A stretch of DNA of 64,000 nt from Dietzia sp032248695 (GCF_032248695.1 NZ_JAVHXC010000005.1:186001-250000); one strand, 5' to 3'; positions 32,099 to 41,864 are shown, counted from the stretch's first letter. Made by a program: numbers and translations. Notes: generated by a model not told the origin, from the sequence alone.

Positions 32099-34810
32099 GT
32101 GACGACTCCAGCCGCTTCCTCCCAGAACACCGACCGCGCGGACGCCCTGCCCGCCTCCTGGAATCCAGGTGAGGTGGAGGGCGAGTTGTATCAGCGCTGG
32201 GTGGACGCGGGGTACTTCGAGGCCGACGCGTCCAGTGACAAGCCCGCGTACTCGGTGGTCCTGCCCCCGCCCAACGTCACCGGCAGCCTGCACATGGGCC
32301 ATGCGCTCGACCACACGCTCATGGACGTGCTCACGCGGCGTAAGCGCATGCAGGGGTACGAGGTGCTCTGGCTGCCGGGCATGGATCACGCCGGCATCGC
32401 CACGCAGACCCTCGTGGACCGCAAACTCCGCGAGGAGGGGATCGACCGGCACGAGATCGGTCGCGAGGCCTTCATCGAGAAGGTCTGGGAGTGGAAGCGT
32501 GAGTCCGGCGGCACGATCGGTGAGCAGATGCGTCGCCTGGGTGACGGCGTGGACTGGTCCCGCGAGCGCTTCACCCTCGACGAGGGCCTGTCCCGCGCCG
32601 TGCAGACGATCTTCAAGGAGCTCTACGACAAGGGGTTGATCTACCGCGCGGAGCGGCTGGTCAACTGGTCGCCCACGCTCCAGACCGCGATCTCCGACAT
32701 CGAGGTCAAGTACGCCGACGTCGAGGGCGAGCTGGTCAGTTTCCGCTACGGCGCGATGGACGACTCCGAGCCGCACCTGGTCGTGGCCACGACCCGTCTC
32801 GAGACGATGCTCGGTGACACCGCGATCGCCGTCCACCCGGACGACGAGCGCTACGCGCATCTGGTGGGCACCGAGATCCCGCATCCGTTCCGCGACGGCT
32901 GGACCATGCGTGTGGTCGCGGACGACTACGTGGACCCCGAGTTCGGCACGGGCGCCGTCAAGGTGACCCCCGCGCACGACCCCAACGACTTCGCCATCGG
33001 TCAGCGGCACGGGCTCGAGATGCCCACGATCATGGACGCGACGGGGCACATCGCCGGCACCGGCACCCGCTACGACGGCATGGACCGCTTCGAGGCGCGT
33101 CAGGCGATCCGTGAGGACCTGGCGGCGCAGGGGCGGATCGTCAAGGAGATCCGGCCGTACCTGCACTCAGTCGGACACTCGGAGCGCTCGGGGGAGCCGA
33201 TCGAGCCCCGGCTGTCCCTGCAGTGGTGGGTCCGTGTGGAGGAGCTGGCGAAGATGGCCGGCGACGCGGTCCGCCACGGGGACACGGTGATCCACCCGAC
33301 GAGCCAGGAACCGCGGTGGTTCGACTGGGTCGACGACATGCACGACTGGTGCATCTCGCGCCAGCTCTGGTGGGGCCACCGGATCCCGATCTGGTACGGA
33401 CCGGAGGGCGAGGTCGTCTGCGTGGGACCGGACGAGCAGGCGCCCGCCGGGTACACGCAGGAGGACGACGTCCTCGACACGTGGTTCTCCTCGGCGCTGT
33501 GGCCGTTCTCCACGATGGGCTGGCCCGGGCGCACCGCGGACCTGGAGCGCTTCTACCCGACGTCGGTGCTGGTCACGGGGTACGACATCCTGTTCTTCTG
33601 GGTCGCCCGGATGATGATGTTCGGCACGTTCGTCGGGCAGACCCTGACCGGCGAGAAGGCGGCGCCGGGCAAGGTCCCGTTCACCGACGTCTTCCTCCAC
33701 GGGTTGGTCCGCGACGAGCACGGGCAGAAGATGTCCAAGTCCAAGGGCAACGGCATCGACCCGCTGGACTGGGTCGACCGTTTCGGCGCCGATGCGCTGC
33801 GCTTCACCCTGGCCCGCGGCGCCAACCCCGGCGGCGACCTGTCGGTGGGCGACGACTCGGCGCAGGCCTCGCGCAACTTCACGACGAAGCTGTTCAACGC
33901 CACCCGGTTCGCGCTCATGAACGGGGCGAAGGTGGGCGTGCTCCCCGCCGCCGCCGATCTCACCGATGCGGACCGGTGGATCCTGCACCGGCTGGGCCAG
34001 GTGCGCGAGACGGTCGACCACTCGCTGGAGCGGTACGAGTTCTCCAAGGCGTGCGAGGCGCTCTACCACTTCGCGTGGGACGAGGTCTGTGACTGGTACC
34101 TCGAGCTCGCGAAGGTCCAGTTCGGGAACGACGACGAGTCCCGCGCCTCGGAGCGGGCCGAGCGGACACGCCTGGTGCTGGGCCACGTCCTGGACGTTCT
34201 CCTGCGCATGCTCCACCCGGTCGTGCCCTTCGTCACCGAGACCCTCTGGACGGCGCTGACGGACGGGGAGTCGCTCGTGATCGCGCAGTGGCCGGGCGAC
34301 GTGGTCCCGGCCGACGACGCCGCGGAGGCGGTCCGTCGGGTGGCCGACGCGCAGACGCTGGTGACGGAGATCCGGCGGTTCCGTTCCGACCAGGGGCTCA
34401 AGCCCGGCCAGCGGGTGCCGGCGCGGATGGGTGGGGTGGAGGCCGCCGACCTCCCGACCGACCTCCTCGACCAGGTGGCCTCGTTGGCCCGGCTCACCCC
34501 GGCAGCCGATGATTTCACGGCCACCGCCTCACTGGAGGTCCGGCTCGGTCTGTCGACGGTGGAGGTCGAGATCGACACGTCGGGCACGATCGACCTGGCG
34601 GCCGAGCGCCGTCGGCTGGAGAAGGACCTCGCCGCGGCCCACAAGGAGCTCGAGACCACCGGCGCCAAGCTCGGGAACGAGGCGTTCCTGGGCAAGGCGC
34701 CCGACCACGTGGTCGACAAGATCCGCGCCCGACGCGACCTGGCGGAGGCGGAGGTCGCCCGGATCACCGCCCGCCTCGAGGCGATGCCCGCGGGGAGTGG
34801 CTCCGCGTGA
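32099..34810 (+). CDS. valS: Valyl-tRNA synthetase
   Basis: A 903-residue class I aminoacyl-tRNA synthetase that charges tRNA-Val. The HIGH-like motif is HMGH at 65-68 (PPPNVTGSLHMGH) and KMSKS is at 544-548. An inserted CP1 editing domain lies between them. The C-terminal anticodon-binding region ends in the coiled coil typical of ValRS (about 835-900). GTG 32099 was chosen from the -10 spacing and homologue length. The stop overlaps the folC GTG (GTGA). Confidence 0.97.
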   Translation: MTTPAASSQNTDRADALPASWNPGEVEGELYQRWVDAGYFEADASSDKPAYSVVLPPPNVTGSLHMGHALDHTLMDVLTRRKRMQGYEVLWLPGMDHAGIATQTLVDRKLREEGIDRHEIGREAFIEKVWEWKRESGGTIGEQMRRLGDGVDWSRERFTLDEGLSRAVQTIFKELYDKGLIYRAERLVNWSPTLQTAISDIEVKYADVEGELVSFRYGAMDDSEPHLVVATTRLETMLGDTAIAVHPDDERYAHLVGTEIPHPFRDGWTMRVVADDYVDPEFGTGAVKVTPAHDPNDFAIGQRHGLEMPTIMDATGHIAGTGTRYDGMDRFEARQAIREDLAAQGRIVKEIRPYLHSVGHSERSGEPIEPRLSLQWWVRVEELAKMAGDAVRHGDTVIHPTSQEPRWFDWVDDMHDWCISRQLWWGHRIPIWYGPEGEVVCVGPDEQAPAGYTQEDDVLDTWFSSALWPFSTMGWPGRTADLERFYPTSVLVTGYDILFFWVARMMMFGTFVGQTLTGEKAAPGKVPFTDVFLHGLVRDEHGQKMSKSKGNGIDPLDWVDRFGADALRFTLARGANPGGDLSVGDDSAQASRNFTTKLFNATRFALMNGAKVGVLPAAADLTDADRWILHRLGQVRETVDHSLERYEFSKACEALYHFAWDEVCDWYLELAKVQFGNDDESRASERAERTRLVLGHVLDVLLRMLHPVVPFVTETLWTALTDGESLVIAQWPGDVVPADDAAEAVRRVADAQTLVTEIRRFRSDQGLKPGQRVPARMGGVEAADLPTDLLDQVASLARLTPAADDFTATASLEVRLGLSTVEVEIDTSGTIDLAAERRRLEKDLAAAHKELETTGAKLGNEAFLGKAPDHVVDKIRARRDLAEAEVARITARLEAMPAGSGSA

Positions 34811-36405
34811 GTGACCGCAAGTGGCTCCCGCCCCATGACCCGGAGGAGGGGTGGGACACCCCGACCGAGGAGGACGTCGCCGAGATGCTCGGCGAGGACG
34901 GGCTGGTGTCGGGCGTCCCGCTCGGGGGTCCGATCCCGGGCGACGAGGAGAACGACGGCGAGGACCACCTGCCGCCGCGCCCGATCCCCGAGGTGGGCAG
35001 CCCCGAGTGGCAGGCCGACACCGCGGAGCTCGCCGCGGTCGAGGAGGAGCTGGCCACCCGGTGGCCGGAGTCGCGCCTCGAGCCGAGCCTGGACCGGATC
35101 GCCGAGCTGACCTCGATCCTCGGCGACCCGCAGCACGCGTACCCGGTGGTGCACGTCGCCGGCACCAACGGCAAGACCTCGGTCACCCGCATGATCGACG
35201 CCCTGCTGCGGGCGCTCCACCAGCGCACCGGGCGCAACTCGAGCCCCCATCTGCAGAGTGTGACCGAGCGCATCGCGATGGACGGCGAGCCGATCACCGC
35301 GCGCACCTTCGTCGACACCTACCGGGAACTGCAGCCCTACCTGGAGCTGGTGGATCAGCGGTCCGAGGCGTCCGGCGGGCCGCGGATGAGCTACTTCGAG
35401 GTGCTCACGGCCATGGCGTTCGCCGCGTTCGCCGACGCCCCGGTCGACGTCGCCGTCATCGAGACGGGGATGGGCGGCACCTGGGACGCCACCAACGTCG
35501 TGCGCCCGGCGGTCTCGGTGATCACACCGGTGGGGTTGGACCACACCGAGTACCTCGGCGAGGATCTCGCCACGATCGCGGGGGAGAAGGCGGGCATCAT
35601 CCAGCCCGGTCCGCAGGACGACCTGCTGCCCCGGGACCCGGTCGCCGTGATCGGTCGCCAGGAACCCGAGGCCATGGAGGTGCTGATCCGCCGCGCCGTC
35701 GAGGTCGGGGCCGTCGTGGCCCGCCTCGGTTCCGAGTTCGACGTCGTGGAGCGGCGACTGGCCGTGGGCGGTCAGCAGCTCACCCTGCGCGGGCTCGGGG
35801 GCGAGTACCCCGAGGTGTTCCTGCCCCTGTTCGGGGAGCACCAGGCGGAGAACGCGGCGACCGCCCTGGCCGCGGTCGAGGCGTTCTTCGGTGCGGGGCC
35901 GGACCGGGCGTTGGACCCGGAGCTGATCCGGGCGGGTTTCGCCGCGGTCGACAACCCGGGTCGCCTCGAGCGGCTCAGTTCCAGCCCCACCGTCCTGGTC
36001 GACGCCGCCCACAACGGGCACGGCGGTCGCGCGCTCGCCGAGGCGATCACCTCGGAGTTCGACTTCAAGCGGTTGGTCGCCGTGGTCGCCATGCTCGACG
36101 GTAAGGACGCCGACGCCTTCCTCGCCGCGTTGGAGCCGGTGGTGGAGGAGGTCGTGGTCACCCGGTCGGCGTCCCCGCGGGCGATGGGGCTCGACGACCT
36201 CGCGCGGATCGCGGAGGAGCGCTTCACGGCCCAGCGCGTCCACGTGGTGGAGACGCTGCCCGACGCGGTCAGCGCCGCCCTCGACCTCGTGGGGGTCCCG
36301 GACCCGACCGCCGACGACGACGTCTCCGGCGTCGGGGTCCTCATCACCGGATCGGTCGTCACCGCCGGCGCCGCCCGCAGTCTGTTCGGAAAGGACGCAC
36401 AGTGA
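34807..36405 (+). CDS. folC: Folylpolyglutamate synthase / dihydrofolate synthase
   Basis: A 532-residue Mur-ligase-family enzyme that adds glutamates to folates and may make dihydrofolate. The P-loop HVAGTNGKTS starts near residue 116, HTEYLG lies at mid-protein and DAAHN in the C-terminal domain. An acidic N-terminal extension of about 70 residues precedes the catalytic core, longer than in E. coli. It is coupled to valS and to the following membrane gene by 4-base overlaps. Confidence 0.94.
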   Translation: MSDRKWLPPHDPEEGWDTPTEEDVAEMLGEDGLVSGVPLGGPIPGDEENDGEDHLPPRPIPEVGSPEWQADTAELAAVEEELATRWPESRLEPSLDRIAELTSILGDPQHAYPVVHVAGTNGKTSVTRMIDALLRALHQRTGRNSSPHLQSVTERIAMDGEPITARTFVDTYRELQPYLELVDQRSEASGGPRMSYFEVLTAMAFAAFADAPVDVAVIETGMGGTWDATNVVRPAVSVITPVGLDHTEYLGEDLATIAGEKAGIIQPGPQDDLLPRDPVAVIGRQEPEAMEVLIRRAVEVGAVVARLGSEFDVVERRLAVGGQQLTLRGLGGEYPEVFLPLFGEHQAENAATALAAVEAFFGAGPDRALDPELIRAGFAAVDNPGRLERLSSSPTVLVDAAHNGHGGRALAEAITSEFDFKRLVAVVAMLDGKDADAFLAALEPVVEEVVVTRSASPRAMGLDDLARIAEERFTAQRVHVVETLPDAVSAALDLVGVPDPTADDDVSGVGVLITGSVVTAGAARSLFGKDAQ

Positions 36406-36815
36406 CCGACCCGACCCCCGGACCCCGGGGCGCCGCCCACGAACCGTCGGTCGACCCGTGGAAGGGTCTGCGCGGCATCATGGCGGGCACATTGGTCCTC
36501 GAGGCGATCGTGATCGGTCTGGTGCTCACGGTGATCGCCCGGCTCGACGACGGCGCGCACTTCCAGCCGTGGAAGGTGTGGTTCGTCAGTCTGTTGGCCA
36601 TCGCGATGATCGTGGCCAGCGGGCTCCAGCGCAGGCCCTGGGCCATCCCCATGAATCTGACGCTGGCCGCCCTGGCCGTGGCCGGCTGGGCGGTGCACTG
36701 GTCGATGGGTGTCTGCGGACTGTTGTTCGCGGCGGTGTGGGCCTACATCCTGTTCCTGCGCCGGGACCTGGCGGGACGGATGGCCGGGGGTTACCTGCCC
36801 AGCCAGCACGACTGA
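36402..36815 (+). CDS. DUF4233-family membrane protein
   Basis: A 137-residue hydrophobic protein with about four membrane helices (near residues 23-45, 57-75, 80-97 and 99-120). The GTG start overlaps the folC stop. A small membrane protein of this family is regularly found between folC and ndk in actinobacteria. Function is unknown; linkage suggests only co-expression. Confidence 0.85.
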   Translation: MTDPTPGPRGAAHEPSVDPWKGLRGIMAGTLVLEAIVIGLVLTVIARLDDGAHFQPWKVWFVSLLAIAMIVASGLQRRPWAIPMNLTLAALAVAGWAVHWSMGVCGLLFAAVWAYILFLRRDLAGRMAGGYLPSQHD

Positions 36816-36852
36816 ACGGCCCGCCGGGAGTCGGGGGTGGTGTGAGTGCTTG

Positions 36853-36858
36853 TAGCAT
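36853..36858 (+). promoter_or_regulatory. ndk -10 (predicted leaderless)
   Basis: TAGCAT ends 7 nt before the ndk GTG and no Shine-Dalgarno is present. Confidence 0.45.
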
Positions 36859-36865
36859 TGCCGCC

Positions 36866-37276
36866 GTGACCGAGAGAACCTTCTTCCTCATCAAGCCCGA
36901 CGGAGTCGAGCGCGGCCTGACCGGCACCATCCTGTCCCGTATCGAGGCCAAGGGGCTCAGGATAGTGGCGATGGACATGCGGCGGGTCCCGCAGGAGACC
37001 GCGGCGGAGCACTACGCGGAGCACGCCGAGCGCCCGTTCTACGGCTCCCTGCTGGAGTTCATCACCTCGGGCCCGGTCGTGGCGGGCGTTCTCGAGGGCC
37101 CCCGTGCGATCGCCGCGTGGCGTCAGCTCGCGGGCGGCACCGACCCCGTCGAGAAGGCGGCCCCGGGTTCCATCCGCGGCGACTACGGCCTGGAGACCCA
37201 GCTCAACCTGGTCCACGGTTCGGATTCCGAGGAGTCCGCGGCGCGCGAGATCGCCCTCTGGTTCCCCGGCCTCTAG
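36866..37276 (+). CDS. ndk: Nucleoside-diphosphate kinase
   Basis: A 136-residue enzyme that transfers phosphate from ATP to nucleoside diphosphates. The start VTERTFFLIKPDGVERG matches the family N terminus, and the phosphorylated His is in NLVHGSDS. Length is exactly typical. The frame is open far upstream through the preceding gene, but GTG 36866 gives the canonical protein and lies 7 nt after a -10 hexamer. Confidence 0.96.
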   Translation: MTERTFFLIKPDGVERGLTGTILSRIEAKGLRIVAMDMRRVPQETAAEHYAEHAERPFYGSLLEFITSGPVVAGVLEGPRAIAAWRQLAGGTDPVEKAAPGSIRGDYGLETQLNLVHGSDSEESAAREIALWFPGL

Positions 37277-37310
37277 ACCGCGGCGTCCCCCGCGGCGACC
37301 GCGCCGCCCC

Positions 37311-37339
37311 TGCGCCCGTCGGCCCCGCCGACGGGCGCA
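37311..37339 (+). terminator. ndk terminator hairpin
   Basis: A perfect 13-bp stem (37311-37323 and 37327-37339) with loop CCC, followed by TCGCCATTT, 35 bases after ndk. Confidence 0.75.
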
Positions 37340-37494
37340 TCGCCATTTGGTGGTGCCCGGACGGCGACGCCCGGACGTTCGGTGTGGGACAATGGGGCCA
37401 GCCCATCCTGGCGAGTGGACCACCAGTCCGCCCCGGAACGGGCGCCCGCCACCCGCGGACCGGTTCGTCCCGGTATCGCGGACCACAAGACGTA

Positions 37495-37570
37495 GCCCCG
37501 CCACGGCGGGGCCGAGACCAGAAGACGCCCGACCCCGTGCGGCGGCGTGGGTCACCGGTTTCCCGGTGAC
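37495..37570 (+). promoter_or_regulatory. Two hairpins in the rne 5' leader
   Basis: Stem-loop A is 8 bp (37495-37502 and 37505-37512, 2-nt loop). Stem-loop B is 8 bp (37551-37558 and 37563-37570, loop TTTC). Both lie in the gap 37340-37604 before the RNase E gene; B ends 25 bases before the GGAGGA. They could form a leader structure used for autoregulation by RNase E, as known for E. coli rne. The homology of mechanism is only a hypothesis. Confidence 0.45.
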
Positions 37571-37604
37571 GTGATCGCGCCCGGAGTCCGGCCGGAGGAG
37601 ACAC

Positions 37605-40600
37605 GTGTCGGATCCGAACCTGACCATCGACGACCTCGCCGCGCTGCCCGAGAGGATGCGCGCACACGCCGCGGCCAAGGCCGTGGGCATGACCAGCAAG
37701 GAGTTCCTGGCCGCGATGGCCGGGATCGGGGTCGAGATCAAGAGCGCCCAGTCCGGCGTGACCCGCGAGGTGCTGCTGACCTGGTTCAACAGTCGCTCCG
37801 GAGACGCCGGTGGAGGCGCCGGTGAGCAGGCCCCCGCCGCCGCCGGGGAAGGCGCGGCCGCGCAGGCCCCCGCCGCGGACACCGCTGCGCCCGCCCAGAA
37901 GGCGCCGCGCAAGGCCGCGGCGAAGAAGGCCGCCGCCAAGAAGAGCCCGGCCCGCCGGACCACCGCCGAGAAGACCGCGGAGAAGGCCACGGTAGCGGAG
38001 AAGCGCGCCGCGCGGACCGCTGACGAGACCACCCCCGCCGGGACCGACCCCGCCGACGTCCCGGCCACCACCCGGGGCGCCGACGCCGGGGACGCGGGGT
38101 CCGGGGGCGGAGCCGACGCGAGGAAGCGTCCGCCGCTTCCCGAGATCGCGATCGTCACCGGTGAGGTGGGCTCCGCCGAGCCCGGGAACCGCCGGCGCCG
38201 CTCCACCGCGACCCCCTCGTTCTCACCCCTGTTCCTCTCGCCCGAGGACACCGCCGCCGCGGCCGCGGAACAGGCGCCCTCGCGCCGCCGCCGCGCCGAG
38301 CAGGCCGAGCAGTCCCGGCGGGCCGACGCCGACACGGACCGGGCCACCGTGGAGCCCGGCTCCCGCGGGGACCGGACCGCTGAGCAGCCCGACGGGTCCG
38401 ACTCCGGCGGCGACCGGTCCGCTGAGCAGTCCGACTCCGGTGGCGACCGGTCCACTGACCAGTCCGACACCGGCGAGGGCGGCGCCCGGCGCCGTCGGCG
38501 CGGTCGCCGTGGCCGTGGCCGCGGTCGCGGTGAGGGCGGCGACGAGCAGAACGGCCAGGGCATCGATACCGTCACCGACGGCGACGCGGACTCCGACACG
38601 GTGTCCGGGGCCGCCCGGGACACCGGTGCGGCCGACGACGCGGACGCACCCGACAGCGACGCCGCGGGCCGGGGTCGCGGGTCCGGTCGCGACCACGCGG
38701 ACGACTCCGACGGCCCCACGGCCGACGACGCCGGCGGGCAGGACGACACGGGAGACGACGACGGGGACGAGTCGGACGACTCCACGGGTGCTCCGTCGGG
38801 CTCGAGGCGGCGTCGCCGTCGTCGTCGTCGCAACGGTGGTGCCGGGACCGACGAGTCCCAGGCCTCCAGCGACGACCCGCCCCACACCGAGGTCCACGAG
38901 CGCGACGCGCGCCGTCGCTCCGGACGCGGGGGCCAGGCCTCCGGCACCTCCGCCGACGAGGTCCAGGGCATCACCGGCTCCACCCGCCTCGAGGCCAAGC
39001 GTCAGCGTCGGCGCGACGGCCGCGAGGCCGGGCGTCGCCGTCAGCCCATCCTGTCCGAGGCCGAGTTCCTCGCCCGCCGCGAGGCCGTCGACCGCGTCAT
39101 GGTGGTGCGCGAGAAGCAGCGCGCCGACGGTCGGGGTCTCATGACCCAGGTCGGCGTCCTCGAGGACAAGGTCCTCGTCGAGCACTTCGTCACGACCGAG
39201 TCCGCCCGCTCGATGGTCGGCAACGTCTACCTCGGCCGCGTGCAGAACGTGCTGCCCAGCATGGAGGCGGCGTTCGTCGACATCGGACGCGGCCGCAACG
39301 GCGTGCTCTACGCCGGCGAGGTCAACTGGGAGGCCGCCGGGCTCGGCGGCAAGGCCCGGCGGATCGAGCAGGCCCTCAAGTCCGGCGACATGGTGCTGGT
39401 CCAGGTGACCAAGGACCCCGTCGGGCAGAAGGGCGCCCGCCTGTCGACGCAGATCTCCCTGGCCGGGCGGTTCCTCGTCTATGTCCCGGACGGCAACTCG
39501 ACCGGCATCTCCCGCAAACTGCCCGACACCGAGCGCCGCCGCCTGAAGGGGATCCTCAAGGAGGTCGTCCCCGAGGGCTCCGGCGTCATCATCCGCACCG
39601 CGGCCGAGGGGGTCAGCGCCGAGGAGATCGGCCGCGACGTCGAGCGGCTCGCCGCGCAGTGGTCCGAGATCTCCGAGGCGGCCGCCAAGCGCACCGACTC
39701 CGGATCCGGCACGCCCGTCGCGCTGTACGAGGAGCCCGACCTGCTCGTCAAGGTCGTCCGCGACCTGTTCAACGAGGACTTCTCCAAGCTCGTCATCCAG
39801 GGCGAGACGTCCTGGAACACGGTCCACGACTACGTCTCGCGCGTGGCGCCCGAGATGGTCGAGCGGCTCGAACGTCACGACAACCCCGACGTGGACGTCT
39901 TCGCGACCCACCGGGTGGACGAGCAGTTGGCCAAGGCGCTCGACCGCAAGGTGTGGCTGCCCTCGGGTGGCTCCCTGGTGATCGACCGCACCGAGGCCAT
40001 GACCGTCATCGACGTCAACACCGGCAAGTACACCGGCTCCGGCGGCAACCTCGAGGAGACCGTCACCAAGAACAACCTCGAGGCCGCCGAGGAGATCGTG
40101 CGTCAGCTGCGCCTGCGCGACGTGGGCGGCATGGTGATCATCGACTTCATCGACATGGTCCTCGAGGCCAACCGCGACCTCGTCCTGCGGCGCCTCACCG
40201 AGGCGCTCGGGCGTGACCGCACCCGCCACCAGGTCTCCGAGGTCACCTCGCTCGGCCTGGTCCAGCTCACCCGGAAGAAGCTCGGTACCGGCCTCGTCGA
40301 GGCGTTCTCCACGCCGTGCGAGCACTGCCAGGGCCGCGGCCTCGTCATCCACGCGGACCCGCTGCACACCGAGTCGCACAACGCCGACGAGCCGGGCGCA
40401 CGGCGCGGTCGTCGCAAGGGCGGCAACGGCAAGGCCGGCGAGTCCGAGTCGGCCGCTCCCAAGCAGGCCCCGCGCAAGGACGGCCCCGCGCCCGCCGCGC
40501 ACCCGGCCGCACTGGCGATCGCCCGGCAGAACGCCGAGAGCCAGGACGGAGAGCCCGACACGGGCGGCGGTGAGCCCGCCGCCGGAGCCGGTGAGCCCGC

Positions 40601-41246
40601 CGCCGAGACCCCCGGCACGCCGACGGGGGAGAAGGACGGTCGCGCCACCGAGGCCCCTGCACCGGTGGTGGTGACCGCCCCGCCGACCGGGGCCCCCGCG
40701 GGCGGGGCGGCTCCCGACGCCGCCTCGGCGGCGGCAGAGTCCGACACGCCCGCGCAGGCACCCCGGCCGGACGAGGCCGACTCGTCGGACGCCGTGGGCA
40801 CCACCCGGCCCCCGCGTCGTCGCCGCGCGTCGCGCCGCGCGGCCGACAACGCCCCCGCCCCGGAGACCGCGGCGGAGGACACCGCCGCGGCAGAGGTCGT
40901 CGAGACGCCGCAGGCCGAGTCCGCCGTCGTCGCCGAGGCGGACACGGCGGTGGCCGAGGTCGACGCCACGTCCACGACCGAGACCGCGGACGCCTCGTCC
41001 ACCGGCACCACGTCCGGCCGACGGCCCCGGCGCCGGTCCACCCGCCGCGAGGCGGGGGCGGCCACGGCGGACGCGGCAGCGACGCCCCCGGCACCCGCCC
41101 CCGAGGCGAGCCCTCCGGCCGGGCCCCCGGCGGGAGTGGAGGCGGCGCCGCTGGCCCAGGCGCCGACCGCCGTGGTCGCCGAGCCACGCAAGCGTCCCGC
41201 GAGGCGGCGCGCCACGCGATCGACGACCGCCCCCACGGGCGACTGA
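37605..41246 (+). CDS. rne: Ribonuclease E/G
   Basis: A 1213-residue endoribonuclease for mRNA turnover and rRNA processing. The catalytic core sits centrally: S1 domain from about residue 536 (GNVYLGRVQNVLPSMEAAF), DNase I-like metal site D803 (MTVIDVNTG) and D847 (VIIDFIDM), and Zn-link C905/C908 (TPCEHCQGRG). Spacing matches E. coli D303/D346/C404/C407. An N-terminal arm of about 500 residues and a C-terminal arm of about 285 are low-complexity, alternating Ala/Lys, Asp/Glu and Arg patches. This arrangement is typical of actinobacterial RNase E. GTG 37605 has GGAGGA. Confidence 0.95.
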   Translation: MSDPNLTIDDLAALPERMRAHAAAKAVGMTSKEFLAAMAGIGVEIKSAQSGVTREVLLTWFNSRSGDAGGGAGEQAPAAAGEGAAAQAPAADTAAPAQKAPRKAAAKKAAAKKSPARRTTAEKTAEKATVAEKRAARTADETTPAGTDPADVPATTRGADAGDAGSGGGADARKRPPLPEIAIVTGEVGSAEPGNRRRRSTATPSFSPLFLSPEDTAAAAAEQAPSRRRRAEQAEQSRRADADTDRATVEPGSRGDRTAEQPDGSDSGGDRSAEQSDSGGDRSTDQSDTGEGGARRRRRGRRGRGRGRGEGGDEQNGQGIDTVTDGDADSDTVSGAARDTGAADDADAPDSDAAGRGRGSGRDHADDSDGPTADDAGGQDDTGDDDGDESDDSTGAPSGSRRRRRRRRRNGGAGTDESQASSDDPPHTEVHERDARRRSGRGGQASGTSADEVQGITGSTRLEAKRQRRRDGREAGRRRQPILSEAEFLARREAVDRVMVVREKQRADGRGLMTQVGVLEDKVLVEHFVTTESARSMVGNVYLGRVQNVLPSMEAAFVDIGRGRNGVLYAGEVNWEAAGLGGKARRIEQALKSGDMVLVQVTKDPVGQKGARLSTQISLAGRFLVYVPDGNSTGISRKLPDTERRRLKGILKEVVPEGSGVIIRTAAEGVSAEEIGRDVERLAAQWSEISEAAAKRTDSGSGTPVALYEEPDLLVKVVRDLFNEDFSKLVIQGETSWNTVHDYVSRVAPEMVERLERHDNPDVDVFATHRVDEQLAKALDRKVWLPSGGSLVIDRTEAMTVIDVNTGKYTGSGGNLEETVTKNNLEAAEEIVRQLRLRDVGGMVIIDFIDMVLEANRDLVLRRLTEALGRDRTRHQVSEVTSLGLVQLTRKKLGTGLVEAFSTPCEHCQGRGLVIHADPLHTESHNADEPGARRGRRKGGNGKAGESESAAPKQAPRKDGPAPAAHPAALAIARQNAESQDGEPDTGGGEPAAGAGEPAAETPGTPTGEKDGRATEAPAPVVVTAPPTGAPAGGAAPDAASAAAESDTPAQAPRPDEADSSDAVGTTRPPRRRRASRRAADNAPAPETAAEDTAAAEVVETPQAESAVVAEADTAVAEVDATSTTETADASSTGTTSGRRPRRRSTRREAGAATADAAATPPAPAPEASPPAGPPAGVEAAPLAQAPTAVVAEPRKRPARRRATRSTTAPTGD
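38367..38474 (+). repeat. Tandem repeat inside rne
   Basis: Three consecutive units encode GDRTAEQPDGSDSG, GDRSAEQSDSG and GDRSTDQSDTG (units of 42, 33 and 33 nt). They lie in the disordered N-terminal arm and may vary in copy number between strains. Confidence 0.8.
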
Positions 41247-41264
41247 AGACACCGGGTCGCGGAC

Positions 41265-41301
41265 CCGGCGGCACGGTCGGTTTGACCTGCTGTGCCGCCG
41301 G
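41265..41301 (+). terminator. rne terminator hairpin
   Basis: A 10-bp stem (41265-41274 and 41292-41301) with a 17-nt loop. It overlaps a competing 7-bp hairpin (41252-41258 and 41262-41268). It ends 10 bp before the rplU -35. Confidence 0.6.
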
Positions 41302-41310
41302 ACCGTAACC

Positions 41311-41340
41311 TTGACAGGTCGCTCGTCGCGGCGCTATGTC
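41311..41340 (+). promoter_or_regulatory. rplU-rpmA promoter
   Basis: A perfect -35 TTGACA (41311-41316), then CTATGT/TATGTC at 41334-41340 as -10 with 17-18 bp spacing. It would leave a leader of about 140 nt before rplU. No known L21 leader motif was recognised. Confidence 0.6.
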
Positions 41341-41488
41341 GCCGCGCGAGGAGTCGCGGGCAGGGTCCACACGGACCCCGAGCCCTCCGAACTCCGACCG
41401 GCGTGAGCCGGCGAGCATGAGAGAACACCGCACACCAGGTGCGGTCGCCCCGGCGGCCGCACACCCGAGAAGCAAGGGGAAGCCCTCG

Positions 41489-41794
41489 ATGTACGCGATC
41501 GTCAAGACCGGCGGCAAGCAGTACAAGGTCGCCGAAGGGGACCACGTCAAGGTCGAGAAGATCGAGGGCGAGGCCGGAACCTCCGTGTCGCTGTCCCCGA
41601 TCCTCGTGGTGGACGGCGCGTCCGTCACCTCCGACGCCGACGCACTGGCCAAGGTCACCGTCTCCGGCGAGATCGTCGAGCAGACCAAGGGTCCCAAGAT
41701 CCGGATCCACAAGTTCAAGAACAAGACCGGGTACCACAAGCGTCAGGGCCACCGTCAGAAGCTGACGGTCGTCAAGATCACCGGTATCAAGTAA
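41489..41794 (+). CDS. rplU: 50S ribosomal protein L21
   Basis: A 101-residue ribosomal protein of the large subunit. It starts MYAIVKTGGKQYKV and has the L21 signature KFKNKTGYHKRQGHRQ near the C terminus. ATG 41489 was chosen for family length over an upstream GTG that would add about 50 non-conserved residues. AAGGGGAAG is the likely Shine-Dalgarno. It is co-transcribed with rpmA. Confidence 0.97.
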   Translation: MYAIVKTGGKQYKVAEGDHVKVEKIEGEAGTSVSLSPILVVDGASVTSDADALAKVTVSGEIVEQTKGPKIRIHKFKNKTGYHKRQGHRQKLTVVKITGIK

Positions 41795-41864
41795 TCCACT
41801 CCCGGCCCCTGTAGGCCACCAGCTCAGCGCCCTCGGGCGTGCTCCCTGAAGGAGGGACTCGGAC

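Noticed and set aside
41247..41488. An L21 leader riboregulator in the rplU leader
   Set aside because: The leader exists, but I could not recognise the known L21 leader motif, which is described mainly in Firmicutes.
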